The notes under the pieces: model-generated
Told to the model about the DNA's origin: nothing
Seen by the model: the letters and a program-made list of their open reading frames with translations, nothing else
Database searches by the model: none
Shown: in pieces, positions 1-8,290 of the stretch
How the letters are laid out: the number at the start of each line of letters is the position of its first letter
Position numbering within the stretch: position 1 is the first letter of the stretch
Translations under genes and position numbers: made by a program
Source of the DNA: Fen-183 sp036504335
GTDB lineage: Bacteria > Acidobacteriota > Thermoanaerobaculia > UBA5066
Assembly: GCA_036504335.1 (NCBI GenBank)
Contig: DASXVJ010000003.1
Span: 62,001 to 126,000 of the forward strand
Direction of reading: 5' to 3'
DNA length: 64,000 nt

Positions 1-1
1 G

Positions 2-1357
2 GGCGAGTACGCCTACGTCAGCGCCGACACGGACGTCGAGGTCGAGGCCGCCGCCGTTCCGCGCGACCGCTTCACGCGTTTCCTCGAGGAACGGTACGGC
101 CGCGCCGACCGCCGCAACGTGAAGCGCTACGTGGATTCCGAGTACAGCTACGACTTCGACGCCGCCGACTTCGAGGCGAGCGGCACGTGGGTGCACGTTC
201 CGTCCGCCGGGAAGACCTGCTGGCGCCCGAACGTCCCGCCCGACTGGACGCCCTATTCCCTCGGGACGTGGCGCCGGACGCCCGCCGGGCTGACGTGGGT
301 TTCCTACGAGTCGTGGGGCTGGCTGCCGTACCACTACGGGATGTGGGCGTGGGACCCGGAGCTGGGCTGGTACTGGATTCCCGGAAACCTGTACGCCCCC
401 GCGTGGGTCTACTGGTCGTACGGAGACGACTGGACCGGGTGGTGCCCGGTGGGCTGGTACGGCGGGTATTACGACACGTACTACCGCTCCTCGCGCGCGA
501 CTTATGGAAACGAGCGCGGCGGGCCGTGGCTTCCGAACCTGCGCGGCAAGGTCGAGGTCTCGCAGATCGACCGCCGCGGCTGGAACTTCGCTCCGACGTC
601 GCGCATCGGCTCGCGCCTCGACGCCCGCGACGTGACGCGCGGCGACCGCGTGGCCTTCCCCCGCGGGCAGACCATCGTCGTGACGACCGCGCCGCTGCGC
701 GTCGAACGCGGCGCAGGCCCCGCGGCCTCGGTGCCCGAGGCAATCCGCCGCGCGTCGCCCTCCCCCGAGTCCGCGCGCGGCCCCGTGAACGAGGGGTTCA
801 CGTCCATCCTCCGCCGCGACCGCGTTCTCGACGCCGCGGCCCGGGAGGAGCTCCGCCGCTCCCTCCGGCCGAGCCAGGACTTCGGCGCGCGGTCGGCGCC
901 GGACGTGCCTCGCACGCGCGAGCGTGCAGATTCCTGGCGCAGCGGAACCGCCGCCGTCCCGCCGCGGGGCGATGGCGCACCCGCGCGCGCCCGGAGCGCC
1001 CGCAACGACGAAGGCTGGCGCGCGGCGTCGACGGCGCTTCCCGTCCCCGTCGAGCGCCGTGGCGGCGAGAGCCGCGAGCGGGCCGGCGATTCGGGCTGGC
1101 GCGCTCCGGCGCCCCGTGTGATCGACCGGTCGGGCGAGCGCCCCATGACCCGGGGGAGCGACGCGCCGGTTCGCCGCGACTCGGCGCCGTCCGGCCGCGA
1201 GGCACCCGCGCGGAGCGAACCGGCCCATTCGGCCCCTGCGCCCGTGCACTCCGCCCCGGCGTACTCGGCTCCGGCGCCCGCGCATGTTTCCGCGCCCGCG
1301 CCCGCGCCTGCGCCGGCGCCCGCCCAGGCTCCCGCGGCAGCCGCCCGCGAGCGGTAG
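2..1357 (+). CDS. DUF6600-like envelope/secreted protein, 5' truncated
   Basis: The frame is open from the left edge, so the N-terminus (and any signal peptide) is outside; 451 residues are visible. A Trp/Tyr-rich core (about nt 180-510) holds repeated motifs such as WTPYSLGTW, WGWLPYHYG, GWYWIPGNLY and GWCPVGWYGG. I associate this pattern with the DUF6600 family, often found with FecR-like domains in Gram-negative envelope proteins; no enzymatic role is known to me. After the core comes an Arg-rich, probably disordered stretch. The last ~70 residues are Pro/Ala/Ser with reiterated SAPAP and PAPAP units. The exact function is unknown; family assignment is by motif recognition only. Confidence 0.6.
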   Translation, partial: GEYAYVSADTDVEVEAAAVPRDRFTRFLEERYGRADRRNVKRYVDSEYSYDFDAADFEASGTWVHVPSAGKTCWRPNVPPDWTPYSLGTWRRTPAGLTWVSYESWGWLPYHYGMWAWDPELGWYWIPGNLYAPAWVYWSYGDDWTGWCPVGWYGGYYDTYYRSSRATYGNERGGPWLPNLRGKVEVSQIDRRGWNFAPTSRIGSRLDARDVTRGDRVAFPRGQTIVVTTAPLRVERGAGPAASVPEAIRRASPSPESARGPVNEGFTSILRRDRVLDAAAREELRRSLRPSQDFGARSAPDVPRTRERADSWRSGTAAVPPRGDGAPARARSARNDEGWRAASTALPVPVERRGGESRERAGDSGWRAPAPRVIDRSGERPMTRGSDAPVRRDSAPSGREAPARSEPAHSAPAPVHSAPAYSAPAPAHVSAPAPAPAPAPAQAPAAAARER

Positions 1358-1382
1358 CCGGGCCCTTTCTCCCCGACGCCTC

Positions 1383-1388
1383 TACAAT
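1383..1388 (+). promoter_or_regulatory. Candidate -10 box (TACAAT) for a leaderless transcript
   Basis: TACAAT ends six bases before the GTG chosen for the next gene and no Shine-Dalgarno sequence lies between. A start site about seven bases downstream would place the 5' end at the start codon. No good -35 is visible. Confidence 0.4.
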
Positions 1389-1394
1389 CCCGCA

Positions 1395-1667
1395 GTGGGC
1401 GTCACGGTCGTGGGCTCGAAACTTCTGAGAGCCCTCTTCATCCTCTACGTGCTCGAGGCCGGGGCGTTTCTGAGCCTCGCGCCGTGGAGCCGCCTCTGGT
1501 CCCTCCGCGTCGTCGCGCGTTCGCCCGCCGCCGTCCGCGGCCTCCTCGCCTCCCCGTATTTCCGGAGCTTCCTCGTCGGCGTGGGCCTCCTGCACCTCTG
1601 GGCCGCGGTCTCGGAGATCGAGGCCTGGCGCCGCGAGATGCGGCTCGAGGCCGGGGACGCGCCGTGA
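1395..1667 (+). CDS. Small two-helix membrane protein of unknown function
   Basis: A 90-residue hypothetical protein. Two hydrophobic segments are visible, roughly residues 9-30 (LLRALFILYVLEAGAFLSL) and 56-75 (FRSFLVGVGLLHLWAAV), followed by a charged tail. The frame is open further upstream to an ATG at 1284, but that part overlaps the preceding gene and is Arg/Pro-rich, typical of a shadow. GTG at 1395 is preferred because it follows a -10-like TACAAT and begins just before the first helix. Its stop overlaps the GTG start of acpS (GTGA), suggesting translational coupling. I recognise no family. Confidence 0.55.
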   Translation: MGVTVVGSKLLRALFILYVLEAGAFLSLAPWSRLWSLRVVARSPAAVRGLLASPYFRSFLVGVGLLHLWAAVSEIEAWRREMRLEAGDAP

Positions 1668-2092
1668 CGGACCGCGTCTCGGCGGAGGACGCTCTTCCCC
1701 AGGGGGCCGGCGTCGTCGGCCTCGGGATCGACGTCTGCGAGATCCCGCGGGTCGCGGCCGCGATCCGGCGCCACGGCGCGCGGTTCGCCGAGCGGCTGTT
1801 CCGGCCCGGCGAGGTCCGCCGGCCGCCGACGTCCCCCGCCTACGCCGAGCACGTGGCCGGCCTCTTCGCCGCCAAGGAGGCTGCGATGAAGGCGCTCGGG
1901 ACCGGGATGCGCGGCGTGGCGTTCCGCGAGCTCGCGATCGTGCGCGCGCCGGGCGGCCCGCCGCGCCTGGCGCTCTTCGGGCGCGCGGCCGCGTACGGCG
2001 CGCGGCTCGGGGTCACGGGCGCCCACGTCACGATCACGCACGGCAGGGAGATCGCGGCCGCCGTCGTGCTCCTCACGGGCAGGCCCCTCTAG
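1664..2092 (+). CDS. acpS: Holo-[acyl-carrier-protein] synthase
   Basis: AcpS transfers the 4'-phosphopantetheine arm from coenzyme A to a serine of apo-ACP, activating fatty acid synthesis in the cytoplasm. The 142-residue product matches the family length after an N-terminal extension of about 15 residues. The two magnesium-binding signatures are present: GLGIDVCEIPR near residue 21 (Asp) and FAAKEAAMKALGTG near residue 67 (Glu). The start is GTG, overlapping the previous stop; this is the only start joining smoothly to the conserved GIDV segment. Alternative family members (Sfp type) are longer and lack this arrangement. Confidence 0.9.
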   Translation: MTDRVSAEDALPQGAGVVGLGIDVCEIPRVAAAIRRHGARFAERLFRPGEVRRPPTSPAYAEHVAGLFAAKEAAMKALGTGMRGVAFRELAIVRAPGGPPRLALFGRAAAYGARLGVTGAHVTITHGREIAAAVVLLTGRPL

Positions 2093-2095
2093 AAT
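2090..2095 (+). promoter_or_regulatory. Candidate -10 box (TAGAAT) overlapping the acpS stop
   Basis: TAGAAT contains the TAG stop of acpS and ends nine bases before the ATG of the response regulator. No Shine-Dalgarno sequence lies in the gap, so a leaderless or near-leaderless transcript is possible. No convincing -35 is seen. Confidence 0.4.
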
Positions 2096-2104
2096 GGCGC
2101 CCGC

Positions 2105-2497
2105 ATGACGGGACTTCCAAACGCGCTCGCGGGCCGGAGGGTGCTCGTCGTCGACGACGAGCCGTACATCCAGAAGATCCTGTCGTTCAAGCTGCGCCTC
2201 ACCGGGCTCGACCCGGTCGAAGCGTCGAGCGGCGAAGAAGCCCTGCGGCTCGTCCGTGAGGCCGAACCCCACCTCGTCCTGCTCGACGTGTCGCTGACGC
2301 CGGGGCTCACGGGCTTCGACGTCTGCCGCATCCTCAAGGAGAACCCGGCGACGTCCGGCATCCCGATCATCATGCTCACGGCCCGCACGCTGCCCGCCGA
2401 GCGCGACCTCGGCCTGCGCCTCGGCGCGGCGAGCTACGTCACGAAGCCGTTCTCGACGAAGGTCCTCGTGCAGGAGATCGAGAAAGCGCTCAGCTGA
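2105..2497 (+). CDS. Single-domain response regulator (CheY-like receiver)
   Basis: A 130-residue protein that is only a receiver domain. The acidic pocket is formed by Asp17-Asp18 (VLVVDDEP); the phospho-acceptor is Asp61 (VLLDVSLTPG); the switch Thr92 (IIMLTAR) and Lys114 (YVTKPFS) complete the canonical set, so phosphorylation should work. There is no output domain, so it presumably acts by protein contact, as a phosphate shuttle or as a CheY/DivK-like factor. No histidine kinase is nearby, so its partner is unknown. It may be transcribed from its own -10 box at 2090. Confidence 0.88.
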   Translation: MTGLPNALAGRRVLVVDDEPYIQKILSFKLRLTGLDPVEASSGEEALRLVREAEPHLVLLDVSLTPGLTGFDVCRILKENPATSGIPIIMLTARTLPAERDLGLRLGAASYVTKPFSTKVLVQEIEKALS

Positions 2498-2601
2498 AGA
2501 AGCGTTTGTCTGGCGCATCAGGTGCTCGAGGCCCCGTCGTGGGGTCTACGTGTGGACAGACACTTCAGTCAGGCACCATGTTCTGAGATGAGGTGACCTT
2601 C

Positions 2602-3735
2602 ATGCCGCCGAAGTGGCGAGGCTCGTCCCTGTTGTTCCTGGCGATGGTCTTGACCGGTTCTCTCGCATCAGGTCATTTGTTGGGCCAGCGAACATCCGGC
2701 AGCGCGGCCGCTCTCGGTCCGCCGTACCCGCCTCCGTACTACTCTCGCTCCGTCCCAGCTGCATCGATCCATGGTCTCAACGGGACGTTCTTCCAAACTG
2801 ACATCACCCTCTTCAACTCGTCCCACGAGCTGTCAATTCAAGTCGCACTCGGGTACGTGTGTTCCGCTGGTGCATGCACGGGAGGGAGGAACAGCTCTGT
2901 GTTTCTGGCACCCAGAGAAACGCGCGTTCTCACGAGTGTAGTCGAGCAGGTCTTCGCCGCCCCCGAGTCTGCCGGAAACGTCTACGTGAGTTGGACCCAG
3001 GGGTGGGACAACCTCCACCAGCAGTACATCCTCGTGACTTCGAAGACCTTCACTCGGGATGGACACTCGGGTGGGACCTACGGATTCTCGGTGGCGGGAG
3101 CCGAGAATCGCCCGACGCTACACGCAGTCTTCGTTGGCGTGAGCGGCAACGGCGGCGATTTGACTTCAGGTTTTCGCACAAACGTCAATCTCACCAGCGC
3201 CTCCGAGGACCCTCGTGCGACGGTGACCGTCCTTGATTCGAGCGGTCGGCCCCTAGGTAGCCCGCTCACCGTTGCCGCCGGAGATGGAGTTCAGATCAAC
3301 GACGTGTTCAAAGCGGTGGGCGCTGGCGATGTTGTTACAGACGCCGCTACGTTGACCATCGACGCAACGGGCTACGTCTCTGCGTACGTGACGGTCATTG
3401 ACAACCGGTCCGGTGACAGCTGTCTCTTGCGGGCACTAGAGGATCCGGGTGCGCTCCTCAAGAACTCGAGCGCGTTGTACGGGACCGTCACCTCGAATGA
3501 TCCGGCAGTGCCGGTCTCCGGCCTGCGCATCACGGTGGTGCAGGGCGGTACGACGTACTCGGTGCGAACAAGTGACGGCGGCTCCTTCGGGATCAGCGGC
3601 TACTACGCGATCACCGGCCTTCAACCTGGGCCAATCCGGTTCACCGTGGATTCAGTTGGGGCGTGCCCAACTGTAACCTTCTCGCTCAACCACCAGAACG
3701 AGGACCAGAATCTGAATCCGATCATCTGTCCGTAG
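2602..3735 (+). CDS. Secreted multi-domain protein of unknown function
   Basis: Predicted 377 residues. The ATG at 2602 is favoured over an in-frame GTG at 2593 because AGGTGA lies about five bases upstream. Residues 1-28 look like a Sec signal peptide (SSLLFLAMVLTGSLASG). Two modules follow that resemble a repeated secreted-protein module I have seen in acidobacterial genomes: one begins GLNGTFFQTDITLFNSS (about residue 58), the other GGDLTSGFRTNVNLTS (about residue 187). The last ~95 residues (LYGTVTSNDPAVPVSGLRI) resemble a carboxypeptidase-regulatory or CNA-B-like beta-sandwich. Base composition is less GC-rich than the neighbours and codon choice is freer, hinting at transfer or relaxed selection. 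Confidence 0.6.
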   Translation: MPPKWRGSSLLFLAMVLTGSLASGHLLGQRTSGSAAALGPPYPPPYYSRSVPAASIHGLNGTFFQTDITLFNSSHELSIQVALGYVCSAGACTGGRNSSVFLAPRETRVLTSVVEQVFAAPESAGNVYVSWTQGWDNLHQQYILVTSKTFTRDGHSGGTYGFSVAGAENRPTLHAVFVGVSGNGGDLTSGFRTNVNLTSASEDPRATVTVLDSSGRPLGSPLTVAAGDGVQINDVFKAVGAGDVVTDAATLTIDATGYVSAYVTVIDNRSGDSCLLRALEDPGALLKNSSALYGTVTSNDPAVPVSGLRITVVQGGTTYSVRTSDGGSFGISGYYAITGLQPGPIRFTVDSVGACPTVTFSLNHQNEDQNLNPIICP

Positions 3736-3810
3736 CCCAGCAGAACCCCGCGGCTCCCTTGGAGGCCGTCGCGGTGACTAGGGCGCGCCGCGGCGCTGGT
3801 TCAAGAAACG

Positions 3811-3834
3811 AAGGCCCCGGCGAACCGGGGCCTT
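3811..3834 (-). terminator. Intrinsic terminator of the ribosomal block (possibly bidirectional)
   Basis: A perfect 10-bp GC-rich stem with a four-base loop lies about 50 bases beyond the rplQ stop. On the minus strand it is followed by a T-rich stretch (CGTTTCTTG). It may also stop transcription of the convergent secreted-protein gene, although the plus-strand side lacks a good T tract. Confidence 0.75.
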
Positions 3835-3842
3835 CCACTCTT

Positions 3843-3861
3843 ACCTTCTAAGAAAATCTCC
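3843..3861 (-). repeat. Copy 1 of the dispersed GATTTCTT motif
   Basis: ACCTTCTAAGAAAATCTCC is the reverse orientation of the repeat found near several gene ends in this window. It lies between the rplQ stop and the terminator hairpin. No clear partner is nearby. Confidence 0.5.
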
Positions 3862-3882
3862 GTGCTCTTCGGACGGTTCCGA

Positions 3883-4512
3883 CTAGCTGCCGACCTTCCG
3901 GTGGCCGCCGGCGTGGCCGCCGCCGCCCTTCGGACCGCCGCCGCCCTTCGGGCCCTTGATCTTCGCGGCCTTGGGCTTCTCCACGGGCTTCGCCTTCTTC
4001 TCGGCCTCGCCCTCGGCGCCCTCGGCCCCTTCGGCCTTCTTCTCGCCCTCTCCGCCCTTGCCGGAGACGAGCTTCTTGGCCCTCTCGAGGAGGGAGGCCT
4101 TCTTCTCGTCGGCCGCCTTCGCCGCGACCTTCTTCTCGGCCTGGCGCTGCGCGAAGTCGAAGTCGATGAATTCGAGGATCGCCATCTCGGCGCCGTCGCC
4201 CTGGCGACGGCCGAGCTTGAGAATCCGGGTGTAGCCGCCGGTGCGCTCCTTGAAGCGCGGGGCGATCTCCTCGAAGAGCTTCTTGACCGCCACGGCCTCG
4301 GGGATCGTCTTGAGCGCCAGCCGGCGCGCGTGGAGCCCGCCCCGCTTGCCGAGGGTGACCATCTTCTCGATGAGCGGCCGGAGGTCTTTCGCCTTCGGCA
4401 GCGTCGTCTGGATGCGTTCGTGCGTGATCAGGGACGAGAGCTGGTTCCGGAACAACGCCTTGCGGTGAGCCGTCGTCCGGCCGAGCTTGCGGCCCGCGCG
4501 ATTGTGCTGCAT
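3883..4512 (-). CDS. rplQ: 50S ribosomal protein L17 with long C-terminal tail
   Basis: L17 is a large-subunit protein near the exit-tunnel rim. Residues 1-120 are the normal domain, opening MQHNRAGRKLGRTTAHRKAL and ending around ILEFIDFD. Residues ~120-209 are an added Lys/Glu/Ala tail with an EGAEGEAEKK stretch and a terminal GGGGPKGGGGH segment; typical bacterial L17 is about 120-130 residues. It is the last gene of the alpha operon, seven bases after rpoA, and is followed by a terminator hairpin. Identification is certain; the tail's role is unknown. Confidence 0.96.
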   Translation of the reverse strand: MQHNRAGRKLGRTTAHRKALFRNQLSSLITHERIQTTLPKAKDLRPLIEKMVTLGKRGGLHARRLALKTIPEAVAVKKLFEEIAPRFKERTGGYTRILKLGRRQGDGAEMAILEFIDFDFAQRQAEKKVAAKAADEKKASLLERAKKLVSGKGGEGEKKAEGAEGAEGEAEKKAKPVEKPKAAKIKGPKGGGGPKGGGGHAGGHRKVGS

Positions 4513-4519
4513 CGAATCC

Positions 4520-5491
4520 TCAGCGTCCCGCGCCGCTCGGGGCTTCGAGCTTCATGCCGAAGGCAAGCCCCTTCTCGCGCAGGATGTCCTTGATCTCGTT
4601 CAGGCTCTTGCGCCCGAAGTTCTTCGTCTCGAGCATGTCCTTTTCCGTCTTCTGGACGAGCTCGCGGAGCGTGCGGATGCCGGCGTTCTTCAGGCAGTTC
4701 GCGCTGCGCACGGACAGCTCGAGCTCCTCGACGTTCGTGTCGAGCAGGGCGTCGAGCTCGCTCTGCGGCATCTCGGCGCCGGCGGCCACGGCCGCGTCGT
4801 CGGTCTCGACGTTGACGAAGATCGCGAGATGGTCGCGGATGAGCACCGCGGCCACGCCGACGGCGTCGCGCGGGGTGATCGTGCCGTTCGTCCAGACTTC
4901 CAGGACGAGCTTGTCGTAGTCCGTCGCCTGGCCGACGCGGGCCGCCTCGACGTGGTAGTTCACGCGGCGGACCGGGGAGTGGGCCGAGTCCAGCGGGATC
5001 GTCCCGATGGGGGCTTCCGCGTCGAAGTTGCGGTCTGCCGGGACGTAGCCGCGGCCCTTCGTCACGGTGGCCTCGAGGCGCAGGCGGCCGCCGTCGGCGA
5101 GCGTCGCGACCGGCGCTTCCGCGTTCAGGATCTCGAGCTGAGCGTCGTCCTCGAAGGCGTCCGCGGTCACGAGACCCTTGCTCTTGATGTCCAGGTTGAG
5201 CGAGCGCGGGCCGTCCTCGTGAAGACGGATCGCGAGGCTCTTGAGGTTCAGGATGATGTCGGTCACGTCCTCGACGACGCCCGGCACGGCGGTGAACTCG
5301 TGCTCGACGCCCTCGATCTTGACCGCCGTGATCGCCGCGCCCTCGATCGACGAGAGCAGGACGCGCCGGAGCGCGTTGCCGACGGTCGTTCCCCACCCGC
5401 GCTCGAGCGGCTGGGCGGTGAACCGGCCGTAATTGCCCTTCTCTTCTTCGACCTCGAGACGGTTGGGACGCTGAAAGCCCTTCCACAGCAT
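4520..5491 (-). CDS. rpoA: DNA-directed RNA polymerase alpha subunit
   Basis: The alpha dimer nucleates RNA polymerase assembly; its C-terminal domain contacts UP elements and activators. The 323-residue length is standard. The N-terminal domain carries the assembly motif GWGTTVGNALRRVLLSS near residue 32. The C-terminal helix-hairpin-helix domain includes LELSVRSANCLKNAGI and TKNFGRKSLNEIKDIL (about residues 250-310). It lies between rpsD and rplQ, as in the bacterial alpha operon. Confidence 0.98.
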   Translation of the reverse strand: MLWKGFQRPNRLEVEEEKGNYGRFTAQPLERGWGTTVGNALRRVLLSSIEGAAITAVKIEGVEHEFTAVPGVVEDVTDIILNLKSLAIRLHEDGPRSLNLDIKSKGLVTADAFEDDAQLEILNAEAPVATLADGGRLRLEATVTKGRGYVPADRNFDAEAPIGTIPLDSAHSPVRRVNYHVEAARVGQATDYDKLVLEVWTNGTITPRDAVGVAAVLIRDHLAIFVNVETDDAAVAAGAEMPQSELDALLDTNVEELELSVRSANCLKNAGIRTLRELVQKTEKDMLETKNFGRKSLNEIKDILREKGLAFGMKLEAPSGAGR

Positions 5492-5555
5492 GGTGTCTTC
5501 TCCTGGCCCTGCGACTTATCCGCTGAGCGGCGCGCGAGAGCTCCTGTTGGCGGCG

Positions 5556-6182
5556 TTACTTGGAGTACAGCTCGACGATCAGCTTCTCGCTGATCGGGAT
5601 CGAGACGTCCTCGCGCTTCGGCAGCGCGACGACCTTCCCCTGGAACTGCGCGGCGTCGAGCTCGAGCCAGGCGGGGATCCCGCGGCCCTTCGCGGTCTCG
5701 ACCGCGGAGGCGATCAGCGGGTTCGTGCGGCTCTTGTCCTTGATGGACACGACCGCGCCCTGCGGCACGGTCATGCTCGGGACGTTGACCTTGCGGCCGT
5801 TCACGCGCACGTGGCCGTGACGGACGAGCTGGCGGGCCTGCGGGCGCGAGCCCGAGAAGCCGAGCCGGTGGACGACGTTGTCGAGACGGCGCTCGAGCAG
5901 CGAGAGCAGGTTCTCGCCCGTGACGCCCCGCATGCGCTCGGCCTGCTGGAACGTGAGGCGGAACTGGCCCTCGAGGACTCCGTAGAAGCGCTTGACCTTC
6001 TGCTTCTCGCGGAGCTGGATGCCGTACCCGAGGATCTTGGAGCGGCGCTTGCCGTGCTGACCCGGCGGGAAGTTGCGGCGCTCGACGGCGCACTTGTTGG
6101 TGAAACAGCGGTCCCCCTTGAGGAACAGCTTCATTCCTTCGCGCCGGCAGAGCCGGCAAACCGATTCACGATAACGAGCCAC
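5556..6182 (-). CDS. rpsD: 30S ribosomal protein S4 (zinc-binding form)
   Basis: S4 is a primary 16S rRNA binder and assembly initiator. At 208 residues it has the usual length. The N-terminus keeps a four-cysteine zinc site (CRLC ... CFTNKC), so this is the C+ form. An S4 RNA-binding domain follows around residues 95-160 (LDNVVHRLGF, HGHVRVNGRKVN). It sits between rpsK and rpoA. In model bacteria S4 represses this operon; no S4 target structure was identified by eye. Confidence 0.98.
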   Translation of the reverse strand: MARYRESVCRLCRREGMKLFLKGDRCFTNKCAVERRNFPPGQHGKRRSKILGYGIQLREKQKVKRFYGVLEGQFRLTFQQAERMRGVTGENLLSLLERRLDNVVHRLGFSGSRPQARQLVRHGHVRVNGRKVNVPSMTVPQGAVVSIKDKSRTNPLIASAVETAKGRGIPAWLELDAAQFQGKVVALPKREDVSIPISEKLIVELYSK

Positions 6183-6272
6183 GGAAAATCAGGCCTCCGT
6201 CGATTCCGTCATTTGTCGTCTGTCCTTCTTCCCGGCCCGGAATCGAAAGCGCGGTTTACGGACGTTCGGCTC

Positions 6273-6704
6273 TTAGACCCGCCGGCGCTTGCGCGGGCGG
6301 CAGCCGTTGTGGGGGATCGGGGTCGTGTCCTTGATGGACCGGATGTCGATGCCCGCGGCGGCGAGCGCGCGGATCGCGCTCTCGCGGCCGGCGCCGGGCC
6401 CGGTCACCTTGACGTCCAGGGAGCGCACGCCGTGCTCCTGGGCGATCTGGGCCGCGTTGCCCGCGGCGAGCTGCGCCGCGAACGGCGTGCCCTTGCGCGA
6501 GCCCTTGAATCCGATGCGCCCCGCCGACGACCAGGCCAGGACGTTCCCCTGCTGGTCGGTGATCGAGACGATCGTGTTGTTGAAGGACGCCTGCACGGTC
6601 GCGAGAGCGTGCGGGATGTTCTTCTTGTCCTTCTTGGGGCCCTTCTTCTTGCCCTTGGCGGCAGAAGCCTTGGCGGCAGCGGTGGATTCAGTGGGTGTTG
6701 CCAT
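6273..6704 (-). CDS. rpsK: 30S ribosomal protein S11
   Basis: S11 lies on the small-subunit platform near the Shine-Dalgarno helix. The 143-residue protein has a Lys/Ala-rich N-terminal extension of about 25 residues before the conserved ATVQASFNNTIVSITDQQGN. The C-terminus TPIPHNGCRPRKRRRV is typical. Nine bases separate it from rpsM upstream; about 90 bases separate it from rpsD downstream. Confidence 0.97.
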   Translation of the reverse strand: MATPTESTAAAKASAAKGKKKGPKKDKKNIPHALATVQASFNNTIVSITDQQGNVLAWSSAGRIGFKGSRKGTPFAAQLAAGNAAQIAQEHGVRSLDVKVTGPGAGRESAIRALAAAGIDIRSIKDTTPIPHNGCRPRKRRRV

Positions 6705-6712
6705 TCATCTAC

Positions 6713-7096
6713 CTACTTTTTCGTAGCCTTCTTCTTACCGGCCACGGCGCCCTTCCGGGGGCCCTTCCGCGTGCGGGCGTTCGTGTGAGTGCGCTGGCCG
6801 CGGGTCGGGAGGTTGCGGCGGTGGCGCAGCCCGCGATAGCAGCCGATCTCCATCAGGCGCTTGATGTTCTGCGTCGTGTCCTTGCGGAGGTCTCCCTCCA
6901 CCGTGACGGAGTCCTGGATCGTCTTGCGGATCCGCGACACCTCGTCCTCGGACAGATCCTTGACCCGGGTGTTGCGGTCCACCTTCGCGGTCACGAGGAT
7001 CTTGTTCGAGACCGGGCGCCCGATTCCGAAGATGTAGGTCAGGCCGATTTCGACGCGCTTGTTCGGGGGAAGGTCGACACCTGCGATACGTGCCAT
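6713..7096 (-). CDS. rpsM: 30S ribosomal protein S13
   Basis: S13 sits in the head of the small subunit and contacts the P-site tRNA and the 50S bridge. The 127-residue sequence starts MARIAGVDLPPNKRVEIGLT and contains YRGLRHRRNLPTRGQRTHTN. It has a slightly longer basic C-terminus (GKKKATKK) than E. coli S13. It follows rpmJ in the usual infA-rpmJ-rpsM order. Confidence 0.98.
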   Translation of the reverse strand: MARIAGVDLPPNKRVEIGLTYIFGIGRPVSNKILVTAKVDRNTRVKDLSEDEVSRIRKTIQDSVTVEGDLRKDTTQNIKRLMEIGCYRGLRHRRNLPTRGQRTHTNARTRKGPRKGAVAGKKKATKK

Positions 7097-7109
7097 TCGT
7101 AGTTCCTCT

Positions 7110-7223
7110 TCAGCCCTGACGCTGCTTGTGCTTGACGTTCTCGCAGATGACCCTCACGACGCCGGCGCGACGGATCACCTTGCACTTGCTGCAGATCTTC
7201 TTGACGGACGTGCGAACTTTCAT
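7110..7223 (-). CDS. rpmJ: 50S ribosomal protein L36 (zinc-binding form)
   Basis: A 37-residue gene, too short for most ORF scans, between infA and rpsM. It begins MKVRTSVKKICSKCKVI and ends VKHKQRQG. The C-x2-C ... C ... H pattern (CSKC, ICENVKH) is the zinc site of C+ type L36. The position is the normal one in spc/alpha operons, and no other ORF explains this interval. Confidence 0.96.
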   Translation of the reverse strand: MKVRTSVKKICSKCKVIRRAGVVRVICENVKHKQRQG

Positions 7224-7236
7224 GATTTTCCTCGGC

Positions 7237-7455
7237 TCACTTGTACCGGTAGATGATGCGCCCGCGGGTCAGGTCGTACGGCGAGAGCTCGACGAGGACC
7301 TTGTCCCCCGGCAGGATGCGGATGAAGTGTTTCCGCATCTTCCCGGAGATGTGCGCGAGCACCTGATGCTTGTTTTCCAACTCGACCTTGAACATCGCGT
7401 TCGGCAACGGTTCGATGACCGTTGCAGTCACTTCGATGGCGTCTTCCTTCGACAT
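7237..7455 (-). CDS. infA: Translation initiation factor IF-1
   Basis: IF-1 binds the ribosomal A site during initiation. The 72 residues form the S1-like OB fold, with VIEPLPNAMFKVELEN and HISGKMRKHFIRILPGDKV. The N-terminus MSKEDAIEVTATV is typical. It lies ten bases after map and just before rpmJ, the conserved order in many bacteria. Confidence 0.98.
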   Translation of the reverse strand: MSKEDAIEVTATVIEPLPNAMFKVELENKHQVLAHISGKMRKHFIRILPGDKVLVELSPYDLTRGRIIYRYK

Positions 7456-7465
7456 GTTCCTCCGT

Positions 7466-8290
7466 CTACGCCTGGACCGCCACGGGCAGCGGGTACTCGT
7501 GGGCGCCGGGGGCTCCGGCGAGGATGGCCTCGGACGCGTAGCGCCCGAAGCCGAGGACGACGGGGCCCCGGGCCGTCGCGACGACCGTGTGCTCGAAGTG
7601 GGCCGACGGCTGCCGGTCCTTCGTGCGCACGGTCCACCCGTCCGGGTCCGTCGTGACGGCCGCGCCGCCGAGGTTGAACATGGGCTCGATCGCGAGCGTC
7701 ATCCCCTCGCGGATGACCTCGCGCTTGCCGGCAGGGCCGTAGTTCGGGACCTGCGGCTCTTCGTGCATCGCCGTCCCGATGCCGTGCCCGACGAATTCGC
7801 GCACGACGCCGTATTTCTTCTGCTTCGCGACGGCCTCGACGGCCGCGCCGATGTCGCCGATGCGGCCGCCGACGCGGACGGCCTCGATCCCGGCCAGAAG
7901 CGCCGCATGCGTCGTCTCGACGAGGGTCTTGATCGCGTCGGAGACGGGCCCGACCGTGACCGAGCGGGCGGCGTCGGCGTAGTACCCCTCGACGACCGCG
8001 CCGAGGTCAAGGCCGACGACGTCGCCGGCCTTGACGACGCGGTTCGGCGACGGGATCCCGTGCACCACCTCGTCGTTGATCGAAATGCAGATCGTCTTCG
8101 GGTAGCCGCGGTAGCCGGGGAAAGCCGCCTTGGCGCCGCGCGAGGCGATGCCCTGCGCCGCGATCCGGTCGATCTCCTCGGTCGTGACGCCGGGCTTGCA
8201 GGCGGCCACGCACTCGGCGAGCGCCTCGTGGAGGATGCGCGCGGCGCGCTCCATCTTGAGGATCTCGGACTTGCCCTTGCAGGTGATCAC
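7466..8290 (-). CDS. map: Type I methionine aminopeptidase
   Basis: This enzyme removes the initiator methionine from nascent proteins. The 274-residue product has the pita-bread fold metal ligands: Asp in VVGLDLGAVV, Asp in YYADAARS, His in FVGHGIGT, Glu in LAIEPMF and Glu in FEHTVV. Its start overlaps the adk stop by four bases (ATGA), so the two are probably translationally coupled. The secY-adk-map-infA arrangement is classical. Confidence 0.97.
   Translation of the reverse strand: MITCKGKSEILKMERAARILHEALAECVAACKPGVTTEEIDRIAAQGIASRGAKAAFPGYRGYPKTICISINDEVVHGIPSPNRVVKAGDVVGLDLGAVVEGYYADAARSVTVGPVSDAIKTLVETTHAALLAGIEAVRVGGRIGDIGAAVEAVAKQKKYGVVREFVGHGIGTAMHEEPQVPNYGPAGKREVIREGMTLAIEPMFNLGGAAVTTDPDGWTVRTKDRQPSAHFEHTVVATARGPVVLGFGRYASEAILAGAPGAHEYPLPVAVQA

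Noticed and set aside
2530..2546. Small GGCCCC/GGGGTC hairpin after the response regulator as terminator
   Set aside because: Short imperfect stem with no T tract.
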